A stretch of 64,000 bases of DNA from Effrenium voratum. Its lineage: Eukaryota; Sar; Dinophyceae; Suessiales; Symbiodiniaceae. Shown piece by piece: positions 63,825-64,000 of the stretch. The notes below the pieces were generated by a model that was not told the DNA's origin, ran no database searches, and worked only from the letters and a program-made list of their open reading frames with translations. The stretch is taken from positions 1 through 64,000 of the forward strand of contig CAUJNA010001020.1 of the NCBI GenBank assembly GCA_963377175.1, given 5' to 3'. The position numbers and the translations under genes were made by a program. Numbering within the stretch: the first letter of the stretch is position 1; every line of letters starts with the position of its first letter.

Positions 63825-64000
63825 TCTGGGTCTGTGGATGTTTGGTGCCACAAATGGAGGTCTTACAAAGAAGGTCACCAACCAATATCTTTCACCAATG
63901 AGCCAGGGACTTATCTCCTTTGGCCTGGCCGCCGTGGCGTAGGGAACCCCCGGCTTGGTGGGCAGCTCTGGCAGGAGCAGCCGGCAGGTGGCGGGCATGC
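63825..64000 (-). CDS. Possible partial exon at window edge
   Basis: A minus-strand frame running to the edge (PATCRLLLPELPTKPGVPYA) is codon-like and could be an upstream exon of the hydroxylase-like gene. No motif confirms it. Confidence 0.3.

Overview
The window is a piece of a large, intron-rich eukaryotic nuclear genome carrying one integrated, AT-rich, virus-like element of the Maverick/Polinton class. The host is most likely a dinoflagellate. In-frame exon joins can be read across a GC-AG intron (SpoU-like gene, 52043-52721) and apparently across a GA-AG intron (hydroxylase-like gene, after 62485). Introns with GC or GA donors beside an AG|G boundary are a known dinoflagellate trait. 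Genes are broken into short GC-rich exons, intergenic DNA is full of low-complexity repeats, and plant/alga-type CCCTAAA repeats occur internally. The taxon is inferred; no marker gene was found.

Left flank (1 to about 8.4 kb): GC-rich host DNA. From about 3.5 to 8.13 kb the minus strand carries exons of a Spinster-like MFS transporter, C-terminal half only. No exons for its N-terminal half can be seen between 8.13 kb and the element, or just beyond it.

Element (about 8.4 to 28.23 kb): dense, intron-free, AT-rich genes. The recognisable core is a protein-primed-type family B DNA polymerase (10978-14367, minus), a retrovirus-type DDE integrase (26880-27806, minus), an FtsK/HerA-type packaging ATPase (25186-25941, minus), a double-jelly-roll major capsid protein (20187-21569, plus) and a penton-like minor capsid protein (17917-18771, minus). 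Accessory genes include a class-3-lipase-like protein, a fibre protein with an S74 chaperone tail broken by five frameshifts, a broken GIY-YIG nuclease, a truncated methyltransferase, several zinc-finger proteins, an SR-rich protein and many unknown ORFs. Polymerase and integrase would copy and insert the element; MCP, penton, ATPase and fibre would make a virion. No adenovirus-type maturation protease was found and no terminal inverted repeats are evident. The right end appears cut next to host repeats, so this copy is probably a decaying provirus.

Right flank (28.23-64 kb): first about 3.2 kb of tandem repeats (130 bp, about 244 bp, then 54 bp units), then host DNA with an ankyrin exon (34.4 kb), about 10 kb of low-complexity sequence (telomere-like repeats, very GC-rich alternating purine-pyrimidine tracts, a 152-bp palindrome), and exons on the minus strand of a WD40 protein (46.2-47.2 kb), a protein with two SpoU methyltransferase-like segments (about 52-58.7 kb) and an aspartyl/asparaginyl beta-hydroxylase-like protein (61.45-63.2 kb). 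Host exon ends are approximate unless a junction is stated.
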